Source of the DNA: Bacteroidota bacterium
GTDB lineage: Bacteria > Bacteroidota > Bacteroidia > Flavobacteriales > Schleiferiaceae
Reading direction: 5' to 3'
NCBI GenBank assembly: GCA_003023665.1
Contig: PXYR01000028.1
Span: 1-17,588 of the forward strand
Length of the DNA: 17,588 nucleotides
Part shown: positions 8,527 to 16,305 of the stretch, piece by piece
How positions within the stretch are numbered: the stretch's first letter is position 1
How the letters are laid out: every line of letters starts with the position of its first letter
Made by a program: the position numbers and the translations under genes
Notes under the pieces: model-generated
Database searches by the model: none
What the model saw: only the letters and a program-made list of their open reading frames with translations
What the model was told of the DNA's origin: nothing

Positions 8527-9019
8527 AGCGTTTGGACAAGAGTAAATGTATGATGGTCAATAACCCAACAGTGCTGAGGGTTGAAACCAAGATACGAAGT
8601 CCAAGTGCAGAAAATTGAGAAAATCCACTGTTTTCTACAGAAAATAATACACCATGATGAACGAGTACAATTATTGAAGCTACAGGTAGGAATTTAGCTA
8701 GTGTAAGTGAACTGAGCGTATCAGTTGAGTTTTCCTCTTTAAACCCATAAAGGAAATTTTCCACCGAAGGTTTTGCTGCGACCGTAAGCAAACAAGCAAT
8801 AGTATGTGAACCGCCACTTTGTTCTAGACTGTCCAAAATAGAACCGATCACAAAGGCAATAATGTAAGTGGTGGCTTTGGAAGTTCGAAAAGGAATAATG
8901 AAAAAGGCCCACAGATAAATATAAGGGTTGCCAAATTCCGTCAATGGTAAATCTTGAATCAGTAACCATTGTATGCCTATAGTTACTATTGCTATTCCTA
9001 TGATGCGTAGAACATTCAT
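8516..9019 (-). CDS. mreD: MreD, rod-shape membrane protein
   Basis: Small integral membrane protein (167 aa; E. coli MreD 162) with about five hydrophobic segments, starting with LRIIGIAIVTIGIQWLL in the N-terminus and ending with a helix before SKRYAA. MreD proteins are poorly conserved in sequence, so the call rests on length, hydropathy, the GSILDSLEQSGGSHT segment (MreD proteins often have a G-x-x-x-D motif here) and position between mreC and mrdA. It works with MreC to link the MreB filament to PBP2/RodA. The start overlaps the mreC stop by 4 nt (ATGA), and the stop lies inside the start of mrdA. Confidence 0.88.
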   Translation of the reverse strand: MNVLRIIGIAIVTIGIQWLLIQDLPLTEFGNPYIYLWAFFIIPFRTSKATTYIIAFVIGSILDSLEQSGGSHTIACLLTVAAKPSVENFLYGFKEENSTDTLSSLTLAKFLPVASIIVLVHHGVLFSVENSGFSQFSALGLRILVSTLSTVGLLTIIHLLLSKRYAA

Positions 9020-9804
9020 TCAATAATTGATCTTAAGGTATCCACTTCCGTTTTATCCTTGAAACGGCAGACATAAATCCAGTTTAAGCTGGTAAAGTCT
9101 GAAATTAAATCTACCTCAGCATCCCAGCTTAGGTCTTCTTCACTTTGAGTGGCACTGGTAACAATTCCAGTTAAAACCGGCGGAGCAACTTCTAATCGAG
9201 TAAAAGAATACACGCTATCACCTGGTGCCGGTTGGTATTCGCGTTCAATATCTTCAAGAATGGCAAATCCTGTTTTACCAGACCAACTTAATTGCCCCAG
9301 ACCTTTGCCATTAATGCGTGCTCCAATATCACCTTTGGTATGAATAAATGGAAGAACATAGGCATAATTAGGAGTGCTTTCAATGACTGTTCCAATCCAA
9401 CCGTTTCCATTGATTACTCCCATGCCAGGATGAATGCCAAGCTTTTTACCTTCATTGATAAGGATGTAATTGTTCTTTTTTCTGTACGAGTAATCGACTA
9501 CTCGAGCGGGAATAAAATCATAGGAGCTCATTGCAGTGAATTCGGGTGCATTTGAATGCTTAAGAGCGGCTCGTAATGAGGCGTTTTCCCTTGCTAATTC
9601 CTCATTGATTTCATCAAGCTTCCAATAGGACTTCCAATGGTTCGTTAGTTTTGAAAATTTTGCACTGGTTTGTGTTCCAAATGAATTGAGCCAATGTTCG
9701 GAAACCTGATTTTTTAGAGAATGGCGAACTACTGCGAGCAATAGCAGAGCCAAGAGCAACAGATTATTGCGATACCTCGTTAAAAAGAGTACCAGTTGCT
9801 GCAT
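9016..9804 (-). CDS. mreC: MreC, elongasome scaffold protein
   Basis: Bitopic periplasmic scaffold, 262 aa, shorter than the 367-aa E. coli MreC because it lacks the C-terminal extension. A short cytoplasmic start MQQLVLFLTRYRNN precedes a transmembrane helix (about 14-28). A coiled coil follows at about 58-82 (LDEINEELARENASLRAAL). The rest is the beta-barrel domain with the family pattern NYILINEGKKLGIHPGM and GWIGTV at about 112-140. MreC binds PBP2 and signals to it to activate RodA-PBP2. Nine bases separate it from mreB and it overlaps mreD by 4 nt, so it is co-transcribed. Confidence 0.93.
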   Translation of the reverse strand: MQQLVLFLTRYRNNLLLLALLLLAVVRHSLKNQVSEHWLNSFGTQTSAKFSKLTNHWKSYWKLDEINEELARENASLRAALKHSNAPEFTAMSSYDFIPARVVDYSYRKKNNYILINEGKKLGIHPGMGVINGNGWIGTVIESTPNYAYVLPFIHTKGDIGARINGKGLGQLSWSGKTGFAILEDIEREYQPAPGDSVYSFTRLEVAPPVLTGIVTSATQSEEDLSWDAEVDLISDFTSLNWIYVCRFKDKTEVDTLRSIIE

Positions 9805-9813
9805 AGGGTACTG

Positions 9814-10842
9814 TTAGTTCTCTAGAACTGTTTTGAAATGTTCAATGTTTTTTAAAACCACACCTGTTCCTCGGACAACTGCTCTCAAAGGATCTTCAGC
9901 AACATATACCGGTAGGTCTGTTTTCAATGAGATTCGTTTATCTAATCCGCGTAACATAGATCCTCCACCTGCTAGATAGATTCCGCTATTGAAAATATCA
10001 GCAGCTAATTCTGGAGGTGTATTGCTTAATGCCTCCATAATAGCGTCTTCAATGCGAGTAATACTTTTTTCGAGTGCGCGGCTTACTTCTCCATGGGTGA
10101 CGCTCACTTGTTTTGGCTTACCGGTTAAAAGATCTCGTCCTTGTACTTGGAAAGGTTCAGGAGCGTCGTCTAATTCTTCCATAGCGGCGCCAACAGAAAT
10201 CTTTATGTTTTCAGCTGTTCTTTCTCCTACAAACAGATTGTGCTGAGTGCGCATATAATTGGCAATATCATTGGTGAAGACATCCCCTGCAACTTTGATT
10301 GATTTGTCACATACAATTCCTCCCATAGCAAGGACGGCAATTTCCGTGGTTCCACCACCTATGTCTATAATCATGTTGCCCTTTGGCTCAAGAATATTTA
10401 CTCCAATACCCACAGCAGCAGCCATTGGTTCGTGAATTAAGTACACTTCTTTTGCGTTGGCGTGTTCTGCTGAGTCTCTAACGGCACGTTTTTCAACTTC
10501 AGTAATGCCTGAAGGAATACAGATGACCATTCTAAGGCTCGGTGGAAAAAGTCTTTTCTTGAAGGAAGGGATATTCTTGATTAGTTCTCGAATCATGTAT
10601 TCTGATGCTTCGAAATCAGCAATTACTCCATCCTTTAATGGACGGATTGTTTTGATGTTTTCGTGCGTCTTCCCATGCATTTGACGCGCTTCCTTACCCA
10701 CGGCAATAATTTGCCCTGTTCTTCTGTCCATTGCGACAATAGATGGTGAGTCAATCACCACTTTGTCTTGATATGTGATTAGCGTATTGGCCGTACCCAA
10801 GTCAATCGCTATATCTTCTGTCATGAAACTTAACCAACCCAT
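9814..10842 (-). CDS. mreB: MreB, actin-like cell-shape protein
   Basis: Bacterial actin homologue that forms membrane-bound filaments guiding side-wall synthesis, 342 aa (E. coli 347). Nucleotide-site motifs are all present: phosphate-1 DLGTANT at residues 14-20, HEPMAAAVGIG near 140 (the region of the catalytic Glu), phosphate-2 DIGGGTTEIAV near 160, and the adenosine motif YLAGGGSMLRG near 289-299. The chosen ATG gives MGWLSF before MTEDIAIDLG; the hydrophobic N-terminal residues suit membrane binding, and I recall a similar extra hexapeptide in Bacteroidetes MreB. The gene starts 19 bp after purH with no terminator or clear promoter in the gap, so it is probably expressed from the purH promoter. 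Confidence 0.97.
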   Translation of the reverse strand: MGWLSFMTEDIAIDLGTANTLITYQDKVVIDSPSIVAMDRRTGQIIAVGKEARQMHGKTHENIKTIRPLKDGVIADFEASEYMIRELIKNIPSFKKRLFPPSLRMVICIPSGITEVEKRAVRDSAEHANAKEVYLIHEPMAAAVGIGVNILEPKGNMIIDIGGGTTEIAVLAMGGIVCDKSIKVAGDVFTNDIANYMRTQHNLFVGERTAENIKISVGAAMEELDDAPEPFQVQGRDLLTGKPKQVSVTHGEVSRALEKSITRIEDAIMEALSNTPPELAADIFNSGIYLAGGGSMLRGLDKRISLKTDLPVYVAEDPLRAVVRGTGVVLKNIEHFKTVLEN

Positions 10843-10861
10843 GCTCTCAAGGTAAGAAAAA

Positions 10862-12367
10862 TTAGTGTTTGAAGTGACGAATTCCTGTAGTCACCATTGC
10901 TATTTTATTATCATCACAATACGCGATACTTTCCTTATCACGAATTGACCCTCCAGGTTGAATCACGCAAGTAATTCCAGCCTTGTGCGCAATCTCCACA
11001 CAATCAGGAAATGGGAAGAATGCGTCTGAAGCCATTGCGGCTCCATTTAAATCAAATCCAAAACGGTTTGCCTTGTCTATGGCTTGATTCAGCGCATCTA
11101 CTCTGGAGGTTTGTCCTGTTCCAGAAGCTAAAAGTTGCCCCGACTTCGCCAATACAATTGTGTTTGACTTTGTATGCTTACAGATTTTTGCAGCGAAGAG
11201 TAAATCATTTATTTGCTCTTGATTTGGAGCCACATCAGTAACCGTATTCATATTATGTTCACTGTCTGTATCAGCATCTCGTGCCTGAACTAATACGCCG
11301 TTGAGTGCGGTGCGCACGTTGTAGGACGGAATATGGAAATCTTTTAAAATGAGAAGCACTCGATTCTTTTTGCTCTTCAAAATCTCTAGCGCGTCCTTTT
11401 CGAATTCCGGTGCCATCAAAACTTCAAAGAAAAGAGAATTCATCTTCTCTGCGGTTTCCTTATCTACTGCTCTATTCACTGCAATCACGCCGCCAAAAGC
11501 GCTCACGGGATCAGCGGCAAGAGCGTCATCCCATGCCTGAGCTAATGTGTCTCTAGTAGCTAGGCCACAAGCATTATTATGCTTGATGATTGCAACTGTA
11601 GTATCCTCAAATTCTCTAATTAGATTGACTGTGGCATCAATGTCAAGAAGGTTGTTGTAGCTCAATGGCTTTCCATGAATTTGTTCCAGTGCGTCATCTA
11701 AATTGCCAAAGAATGCCGCCTCTTGATGCGGATTTTCTCCATAACGTAATGTGCTCTTTTTTCTGCCGCTGAGTTTCAGGTCAATTCGATCACCTGCGAA
11801 GTATCTATAAATCGCAGTATCATAATTGCTGCTTTCATCAAATGCTTCCAAAGCATACCTTCTGCGAATGTCTAGTGTTGGCCCTTCTGTACTTTTCAAA
11901 ACTTCAAGAGCGTCATCGTATTGATTTCTATTTGAAATTATCCAACAATCCTTGAAATTTTTGGCTGCAGCACGTATCAATGAGATACCGCCAATATCAA
12001 TCTTTTCTATTATTTCCTCTTCAACCGCCCCTGACGCTACCGTTTCCTCAAAAGGGTACAAGTCAACAATGACTAAGTCAAAATACGGGATTTCAAAGTC
12101 CTTCATTTGTGATTGATCGCCTTCGTTATCTCTTCTCGCAAGAATTCCACCAAATACCTTTGGGTGAAGTGTTTTTACGCGACCGCCCAAAATTGACGGA
12201 TAAGATGTAAGGTCTTCTACGCGTTCTACTTTGATACCTCGTTCTTCAATGAATGCCTGTGTGCCACCCGTTGAATAAATTGTAGTGTTATTTGCACTTA
12301 AGCTGTCCACAATAGGGCCAAGACCCTCCTTATGATAAACCGAAATAAGGGCGTTTTTGATGCGCAT
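10862..12367 (-). CDS. purH: PurH, bifunctional AICAR transformylase / IMP cyclohydrolase
   Basis: Catalyses the last two steps of de novo IMP synthesis: formylation of AICAR by 10-formyl-THF, then ring closure. From ATG at 12367 the protein has 501 aa. The N-terminal IMP cyclohydrolase (MGS-like) domain shows YSTGGT, SILGGRVKTLHPKVFGGIL (in pieces GGRVKTLHP and KVFGGIL). The C-terminal transformylase domain has the KHNNACGLA motif with the catalytic Lys-His pair, SGTGQTSRVDAL, SDAFFPFPD and the terminal GGSIRDKESI / TTGIRHFKH. A TTG at 12406 would add 13 residues, but it lies inside the candidate -7 box at 12404-12411, and known PurH proteins start close to the KNALISVYHKEG segment, so the ATG is preferred. 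It heads the operon containing mreBCD, mrdA and rodA. Confidence 0.96.
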   Translation of the reverse strand: MRIKNALISVYHKEGLGPIVDSLSANNTTIYSTGGTQAFIEERGIKVERVEDLTSYPSILGGRVKTLHPKVFGGILARRDNEGDQSQMKDFEIPYFDLVIVDLYPFEETVASGAVEEEIIEKIDIGGISLIRAAAKNFKDCWIISNRNQYDDALEVLKSTEGPTLDIRRRYALEAFDESSNYDTAIYRYFAGDRIDLKLSGRKKSTLRYGENPHQEAAFFGNLDDALEQIHGKPLSYNNLLDIDATVNLIREFEDTTVAIIKHNNACGLATRDTLAQAWDDALAADPVSAFGGVIAVNRAVDKETAEKMNSLFFEVLMAPEFEKDALEILKSKKNRVLLILKDFHIPSYNVRTALNGVLVQARDADTDSEHNMNTVTDVAPNQEQINDLLFAAKICKHTKSNTIVLAKSGQLLASGTGQTSRVDALNQAIDKANRFGFDLNGAAMASDAFFPFPDCVEIAHKAGITCVIQPGGSIRDKESIAYCDDNKIAMVTTGIRHFKH

Positions 12368-12403
12368 ATCCTGATTTGATGTAGTGTGTAGAATGAGAAA
12401 GTT

Positions 12404-12411
12404 CAAAAGTA
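12404..12411 (-). promoter_or_regulatory. Candidate promoter -7 box for purH-mre-rod operon
   Basis: Read on the - strand, 12411 to 12404 is TACTTTTG, an exact TAnnTTTG match. It lies 36 bp before the purH ATG, giving a leader of about 30 nt. No TTTG is seen at the -33 position (- strand ACAT at 12434-12431). Confidence 0.55.
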
Positions 12412-12445
12412 GTATAAATGATGCCTTTTTATGTGCTTTTCTGAG

Positions 12446-12453
12446 TAATTTTG
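12446..12453 (+). promoter_or_regulatory. Candidate promoter -7 box for MacB-like permease
   Basis: TAATTTTG is an exact TAnnTTTG match, 18 bp before the GTG at 12472 and overlapping the alternative TTG start at 12451. It lies about 35 bp from the opposite-strand box for purH, so the two genes have a compact divergent promoter region. No -33 element at the usual spacing. Confidence 0.5.
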
Positions 12454-12471
12454 ATAGAAACCTACTACCTA

Positions 12472-13725
12472 GTGATTGTTCTTCTTCGTCTTATTAAAGA
12501 AAGTTTATTATTTGCTGTTATATCGTTGACAGTGAATAAGTTGAGAACATTCCTTTCTCTTCTGGGTATTACCATTGGAATCTTTGCAATCATCTTGGTT
12601 TATTCTATAGTTGATTCGCTCGAAAAAAATATAAGAGATAGTGTTAGTCAGTTAGGTGATAACGTTGTCTATGTCCAAAAATGGCCTTGGGGTGGCGGGG
12701 GTGAATACGCTTGGTGGAAGTATCTCAACAGGCCAGTGCCCTTGAGTAAGGAAAGCAATCTTTTAAGGAAACGAAGCCAATTAGCGGAAAATATAGCTTT
12801 TGGAACTTCTTTGGGCGGAGCCACTGCAAAGAGAAACGGTATGGATGCGGGAGGTGTAGAAGTCTTAGGCATTACCTATGAATACAATCAGATTTGGGAT
12901 TTTGAATTGGAATCGGGTCGTTATTTCACCGAGAATGAAATGAATGGAGGAAAACCTTACTGTATAATTGGCGCGAATCTGAAAGATGGACTATTCACCA
13001 CCGGCGAAAATCCAATTGGCCAACAGATTTCTATACGAGGTCAAAAACTTATTGTCATTGGTGTTTTTGAAAAAGTAGGTGAAAGTTTAGTAGGCCAGAG
13101 TTATGACAATATGGTATTGGTTCCATTCAAGTTTGTAAGAACGGTAGTCAATACAGATCGCAATGATGGAAATTTAATTATGGTGAGTGCCAAGGAGGGG
13201 ATTAGTTTGGCTCAATTGAAGGACGAGCTCACTGGAATCATGCGTTCCATCAGACGACTGCGTCCTGGTGCAGATGATAATTTTGCCTTAAATGATCCCT
13301 CATTAATTTCTAACCAGCTTGATGGACTATTTGGTGTACTTGGTCTTGTTGGAACTGTCATTGGTGGCTTTTCCATTCTAGTGGGGGGCTTTGGTATTGC
13401 TAACATTATGTTCGTTAGCGTGAGAGAGCGCACAAATGAAATTGGTATTCAAAAGGCTCTAGGCGCCAAAAACTTTACGGTGTTGATTCAATTTTTAACA
13501 GAAAGTATTGTGCTCTGTCTCATAGGAGGTGCAGCAGGTCTACTCCTTGTATACGTGGGAGCATTTGCCGCCGCTAGGATATTTGAATTTGATATTTTTT
13601 TAAGTACCAAAAACATCGTGGTAGGTCTTGTGCTGAGTGGGGCTATTGGACTCATATCAGGGTTTATCCCAGCTTGGATGGCCTCAAGATTAGATCCCGT
13701 TGAGGCAATAAGAATGCAAGTCTAG
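12472..13725 (+). CDS. MacB-like ABC transporter permease (FtsX family)
   Basis: Inner-membrane permease of the MacB/FtsX type, 417 aa from GTG at 12472 (424 from TTG at 12451). Layout: short cytoplasmic start LLRLIKESLLFA, TM1 about 24-47 after KLRTFLSLLGITIGI, a large periplasmic MacB_PCD domain about 50-275, then three C-terminal helices (FtsX domain) with the coupling segment VRERTNEIGIQKALGA and the family ending PAWMASRLDPVEAIRM. Such proteins drive mechanotransmission-type export or envelope functions together with an ATPase; none is encoded nearby and the protein has no nucleotide-binding domain, so the partner must be elsewhere. GTG is preferred because TTG 12451 lies within the candidate -7 box. 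Substrate unknown. The stop codon is shared with the convergent GAF gene. Confidence 0.9.
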   Translation: MIVLLRLIKESLLFAVISLTVNKLRTFLSLLGITIGIFAIILVYSIVDSLEKNIRDSVSQLGDNVVYVQKWPWGGGGEYAWWKYLNRPVPLSKESNLLRKRSQLAENIAFGTSLGGATAKRNGMDAGGVEVLGITYEYNQIWDFELESGRYFTENEMNGGKPYCIIGANLKDGLFTTGENPIGQQISIRGQKLIVIGVFEKVGESLVGQSYDNMVLVPFKFVRTVVNTDRNDGNLIMVSAKEGISLAQLKDELTGIMRSIRRLRPGADDNFALNDPSLISNQLDGLFGVLGLVGTVIGGFSILVGGFGIANIMFVSVRERTNEIGIQKALGAKNFTVLIQFLTESIVLCLIGGAAGLLLVYVGAFAAARIFEFDIFLSTKNIVVGLVLSGAIGLISGFIPAWMASRLDPVEAIRMQV

Positions 13726-14177
13726 AGTCTATTTGCGACAAATTCAGCCACTCTTTCTAATAACTCATGGTCTTCTGTTGTAAAAGGGTCTAGTTGATGT
13801 GAATCAATATCAATCTGTCCAATGAGTTTATCGTTTGCGTATATGGGAACAACAATTTCACTTTTTGTTGCCAAACTGCAGGCTAAATAATTATCCTGGG
13901 CATTTACATCCGGTACTTCAAAGGTTTTCCCGCTCAAGGCAACTTGACCACATATTCCTTTTCCATATGGAATAATACTATGGTCTGTGAATGCACCAAC
14001 ATAGGGGCCTATTTCAAGTTGCTGCTTTTCTTCATTCATGAAATAAAACCCTGTCCAATTATAGTAGCTAACATTTTTATCCAGCCAGCTAACCAGATTT
14101 TGTTGCAGTTCAGTTCCTTCTAAATGATCGAATTCAAGAAGTTCATTTAACAACCTTTTGAGTGGAATCGACTTCAT
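13722..14177 (-). CDS. GAF-domain protein, free-methionine-(R)-sulfoxide reductase type
   Basis: Single GAF domain, 151 aa, of the fRMsr (E. coli MsrC/YebR) type, which reduces free Met-R-sulfoxide. Seen: YYNWTGFYF, LEIGPYVG, GKGICGQVA with Cys76, VPDV, LACS with Cys100, KSEIVVPI and GQIDIDS. By hand alignment Cys76 and Cys100 match E. coli Cys94 and Cys118 (24 apart in both), but the first conserved Cys (E. coli Cys84) is His66 here. Flavobacterial relatives I recall carry the same TDH-x-IIPFGKGICG pattern, so this may be a distinct subfamily. Activity is therefore likely but not certain; it could bind a ligand only. Catalysis in fRMsr needs two cysteines for disulfide exchange, and two are kept. 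Confidence 0.82.
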   Translation of the reverse strand: MKSIPLKRLLNELLEFDHLEGTELQQNLVSWLDKNVSYYNWTGFYFMNEEKQQLEIGPYVGAFTDHSIIPYGKGICGQVALSGKTFEVPDVNAQDNYLACSLATKSEIVVPIYANDKLIGQIDIDSHQLDPFTTEDHELLERVAEFVANRL

Positions 14178-14305
14178 CTGATAGTTTTTGTTGATAGAAA
14201 ACCTCTTTCAATGAGTGAAAGTTGCATGGTTATTGTTAAACAAGTGCGAAATTAGTTCTGTTAAGCAAGTGTAACGCTTTATTACAAAACCCAAAACTAT
14301 TCTAC
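14178..14305. other. Divergent intergenic region, GAF gene and T9SS substrate gene
   Basis: This 128-bp spacer separates the GAF gene (- strand) from the secreted-protein gene (+ strand) and should hold both promoters. A perfect TAGTTTTG box reads on the - strand from 14299 to 14292, which would give the GAF gene a leader of about 110 nt. On the + strand the nearest candidate is TAGTTCTG (14253-14260, one mismatch) with TTG at 14233-14235, 17 bp upstream. Both assignments are tentative. No hairpin terminator or RNA gene is apparent. Confidence 0.35.
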
Positions 14306-16303
14306 ATGAGAAAACATTTAATCTCATTGATTTTTTTGTTGGGAAGTCTAACCGCTTTTGGTCAAAGCACGACCACACCAACTATAAGCCTACAGGCGTG
14401 TCAAGAAGACACTTTAGTGATGGCTTTCGACATTACCTCACCTTACAATATTGGAAATTTATTTTCGGTAGAAATAAGTGATAACAATGGGAATTTCACA
14501 GGAAATATTGTTTCTATGAATCCACTCGTTGCTTTTGGAGTAAGTACAGGGAATGAAATAGATGTCTTAATACCGGAAAACATCACTCAAGGGGTTTATA
14601 AGTTCCGTTTAATTTCATCAAATCCAGTAGTCATTTCGGACACCATTGAAAATGTAATCATTGGAGCAAATCCAACAACTGGATTTACGGCATTCAATTG
14701 GTTTGACAAGGCGGGATCACTGACTTTCTGTGAAGGAGATACCGCATTACTCGTTGCAAATCAAGCGCCTCCTGGTCAGAGCTATTCGTATCAATGGCTC
14801 AGTGGCGGCGCAAGTTTAGCGGGTGAAACCAATGATACGTTGGAGGTGGTGATATCCGGTACTTACGCTGTTGAGGTTAGTTCAAATCTTTGTGATGCAG
14901 AATCTAACGATACTATAGTGAATTCATATTCCCCTCCAGCAGAGTTCTTTGCAAATAACGGAGCGGGTATCAGCTTTATTGGAAACGACTCCATTCAAAT
15001 GTGTGAAGGAACAGTAGCAACCTTTGAACATTTTGCTTTCCCTTCGCCGGGAATTTTGAACTATGAATACAGATGGTTAAAGGCAGATAGTTTAGATTTA
15101 TTTGGAGATACCGTTTGGTATTACACAGGAGATACAACGTCCATGGTGGATGTGAATAGCGAGAGCCAATGGTTTCTTGAAGTAACTTCAGTACCCGGTG
15201 GTTGTGTTGATACTTCAAATGCATTCTGGGTATTTGTTGATACAGTCCCAAAATCAGATGTGGTCAACCTAGCTTGGCCAGGCCAGGCATTACCTAGTAC
15301 TACGTTATGTTTAACAGATTCAACATTGTTGACGGCCACTGATACGGTCCTCAACGATACGTGGGAATATCAATGGCAAATTGCATATCCCTCTGGTAGC
15401 GCAAATTGGCTGAACCTTCTTAATGACACCCTTCCTTGGCTGACCATTGATACATCCATTGTCGCAGATACTGCTGATTATCGTTTGAGAATTGTTAACG
15501 AAACTTGTGAATACACTACCAATGAGACCACGGTAAACTTTGTTCCTTTCCCAACCATTTCAATTCTTCCGAATGATTCTTTAGGGATTTGTGTTTATGA
15601 CAGCGTTTTGGTTTCTCTCCAGAGTAATGCGTTAAACTTTGCCTGGAATGGTGGGATTTTTGTTGGAAAACAGAATTTTATCAGTGTACCAGGTCAATAC
15701 ATTGTTGAGGCGTTTGGGGTAAATCAGTGTAGAACAGTAGATACCTTTGATATCTACAACTATACAGTAGTTGCCACAGCTTCTGCTTCTCCTCAAGTAA
15801 TTAGCCCAGGGGAGACTACCACTTTGAGTTCTTCAGGAGGGACAAGTTATTATTGGTATGCAGATGCGCCTTCTTATTATAGTAACCAATTGGGGGAATC
15901 TACTTTAGCCATTCCATCTACGGATACCATCACGTACTTTATACAGGTAGAGGATATCAACGGTTGTACGGACACAGCCAGTGTTCAGGTTTTTGTTTCT
16001 GAACAAGATACCAACGTGATTAATGCAGGTATTTATGGAAACCTACAGAATGTAATCACGCCAAACGGGGACGGTAAAAATGATGTTCTTGATTTGAGCG
16101 GAGTTACGGACGGTGACGATTGTGAATTTACGGTATATACCCGCTGGGGAACCCCCGTATACAATCGGGAAGTGTACAACAATTCTTGGGGCGGAACCAC
16201 TGACGGTGGCTCGCAGCTGGGTGATGGAACTTATTATTACGTGTTGACCCATGACAATAAAATAAGGGTTAAGGCGGCAGTAACCATTTTAAACAATTTC
16301 TAA
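14306..16303 (+). CDS. Secreted Ig-like multidomain protein with T9SS type B sorting domain
   Basis: Large exported protein, 665 aa, with a Sec signal peptide (MRKHLISLIFLLGSLTAFG, cleavage about residue 19-20). The body is a chain of about six Ig/PKD-like modules of 75-100 residues; several begin with a Cys in a similar setting (FCEGDT near 140, MCEGT near 231, LCLTDS near 334, ICVYDS near 428) and have a second Cys towards their end. The C-terminal 85 residues, from NVITPNGDGKND near 581, are a gliding-motility-associated type B CTD (TIGR04131 type), with FTVYTRWG, YNNSWGG and DGTYYYVL. Such proteins cross the outer membrane by the T9SS and are kept on the surface or released. Type B cargo, as with SprB, often needs a PorP/SprF-like partner, and one follows 2 bp later. 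Role probably adhesion or matrix; ligand unknown. Confidence 0.9.
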   Translation: MRKHLISLIFLLGSLTAFGQSTTTPTISLQACQEDTLVMAFDITSPYNIGNLFSVEISDNNGNFTGNIVSMNPLVAFGVSTGNEIDVLIPENITQGVYKFRLISSNPVVISDTIENVIIGANPTTGFTAFNWFDKAGSLTFCEGDTALLVANQAPPGQSYSYQWLSGGASLAGETNDTLEVVISGTYAVEVSSNLCDAESNDTIVNSYSPPAEFFANNGAGISFIGNDSIQMCEGTVATFEHFAFPSPGILNYEYRWLKADSLDLFGDTVWYYTGDTTSMVDVNSESQWFLEVTSVPGGCVDTSNAFWVFVDTVPKSDVVNLAWPGQALPSTTLCLTDSTLLTATDTVLNDTWEYQWQIAYPSGSANWLNLLNDTLPWLTIDTSIVADTADYRLRIVNETCEYTTNETTVNFVPFPTISILPNDSLGICVYDSVLVSLQSNALNFAWNGGIFVGKQNFISVPGQYIVEAFGVNQCRTVDTFDIYNYTVVATASASPQVISPGETTTLSSSGGTSYYWYADAPSYYSNQLGESTLAIPSTDTITYFIQVEDINGCTDTASVQVFVSEQDTNVINAGIYGNLQNVITPNGDGKNDVLDLSGVTDGDDCEFTVYTRWGTPVYNREVYNNSWGGTTDGGSQLGDGTYYYVLTHDNKIRVKAAVTILNNF

Positions 16304-16305
16304 TC

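Noticed and set aside
8739..9023. Open frame of 94 codons on the - strand inside mreD
   Set aside because: It overlaps mreD in another frame, has His/Ser-rich composition without domain signs, and mreD fits the operon by length, hydropathy and overlaps.
14182..14190. TAGTTTTTG as promoter for the secreted-protein gene
   Set aside because: It has three bases between TA and the T-run rather than the TAnnTTTG pattern and lies about 115 bp from the start codon.
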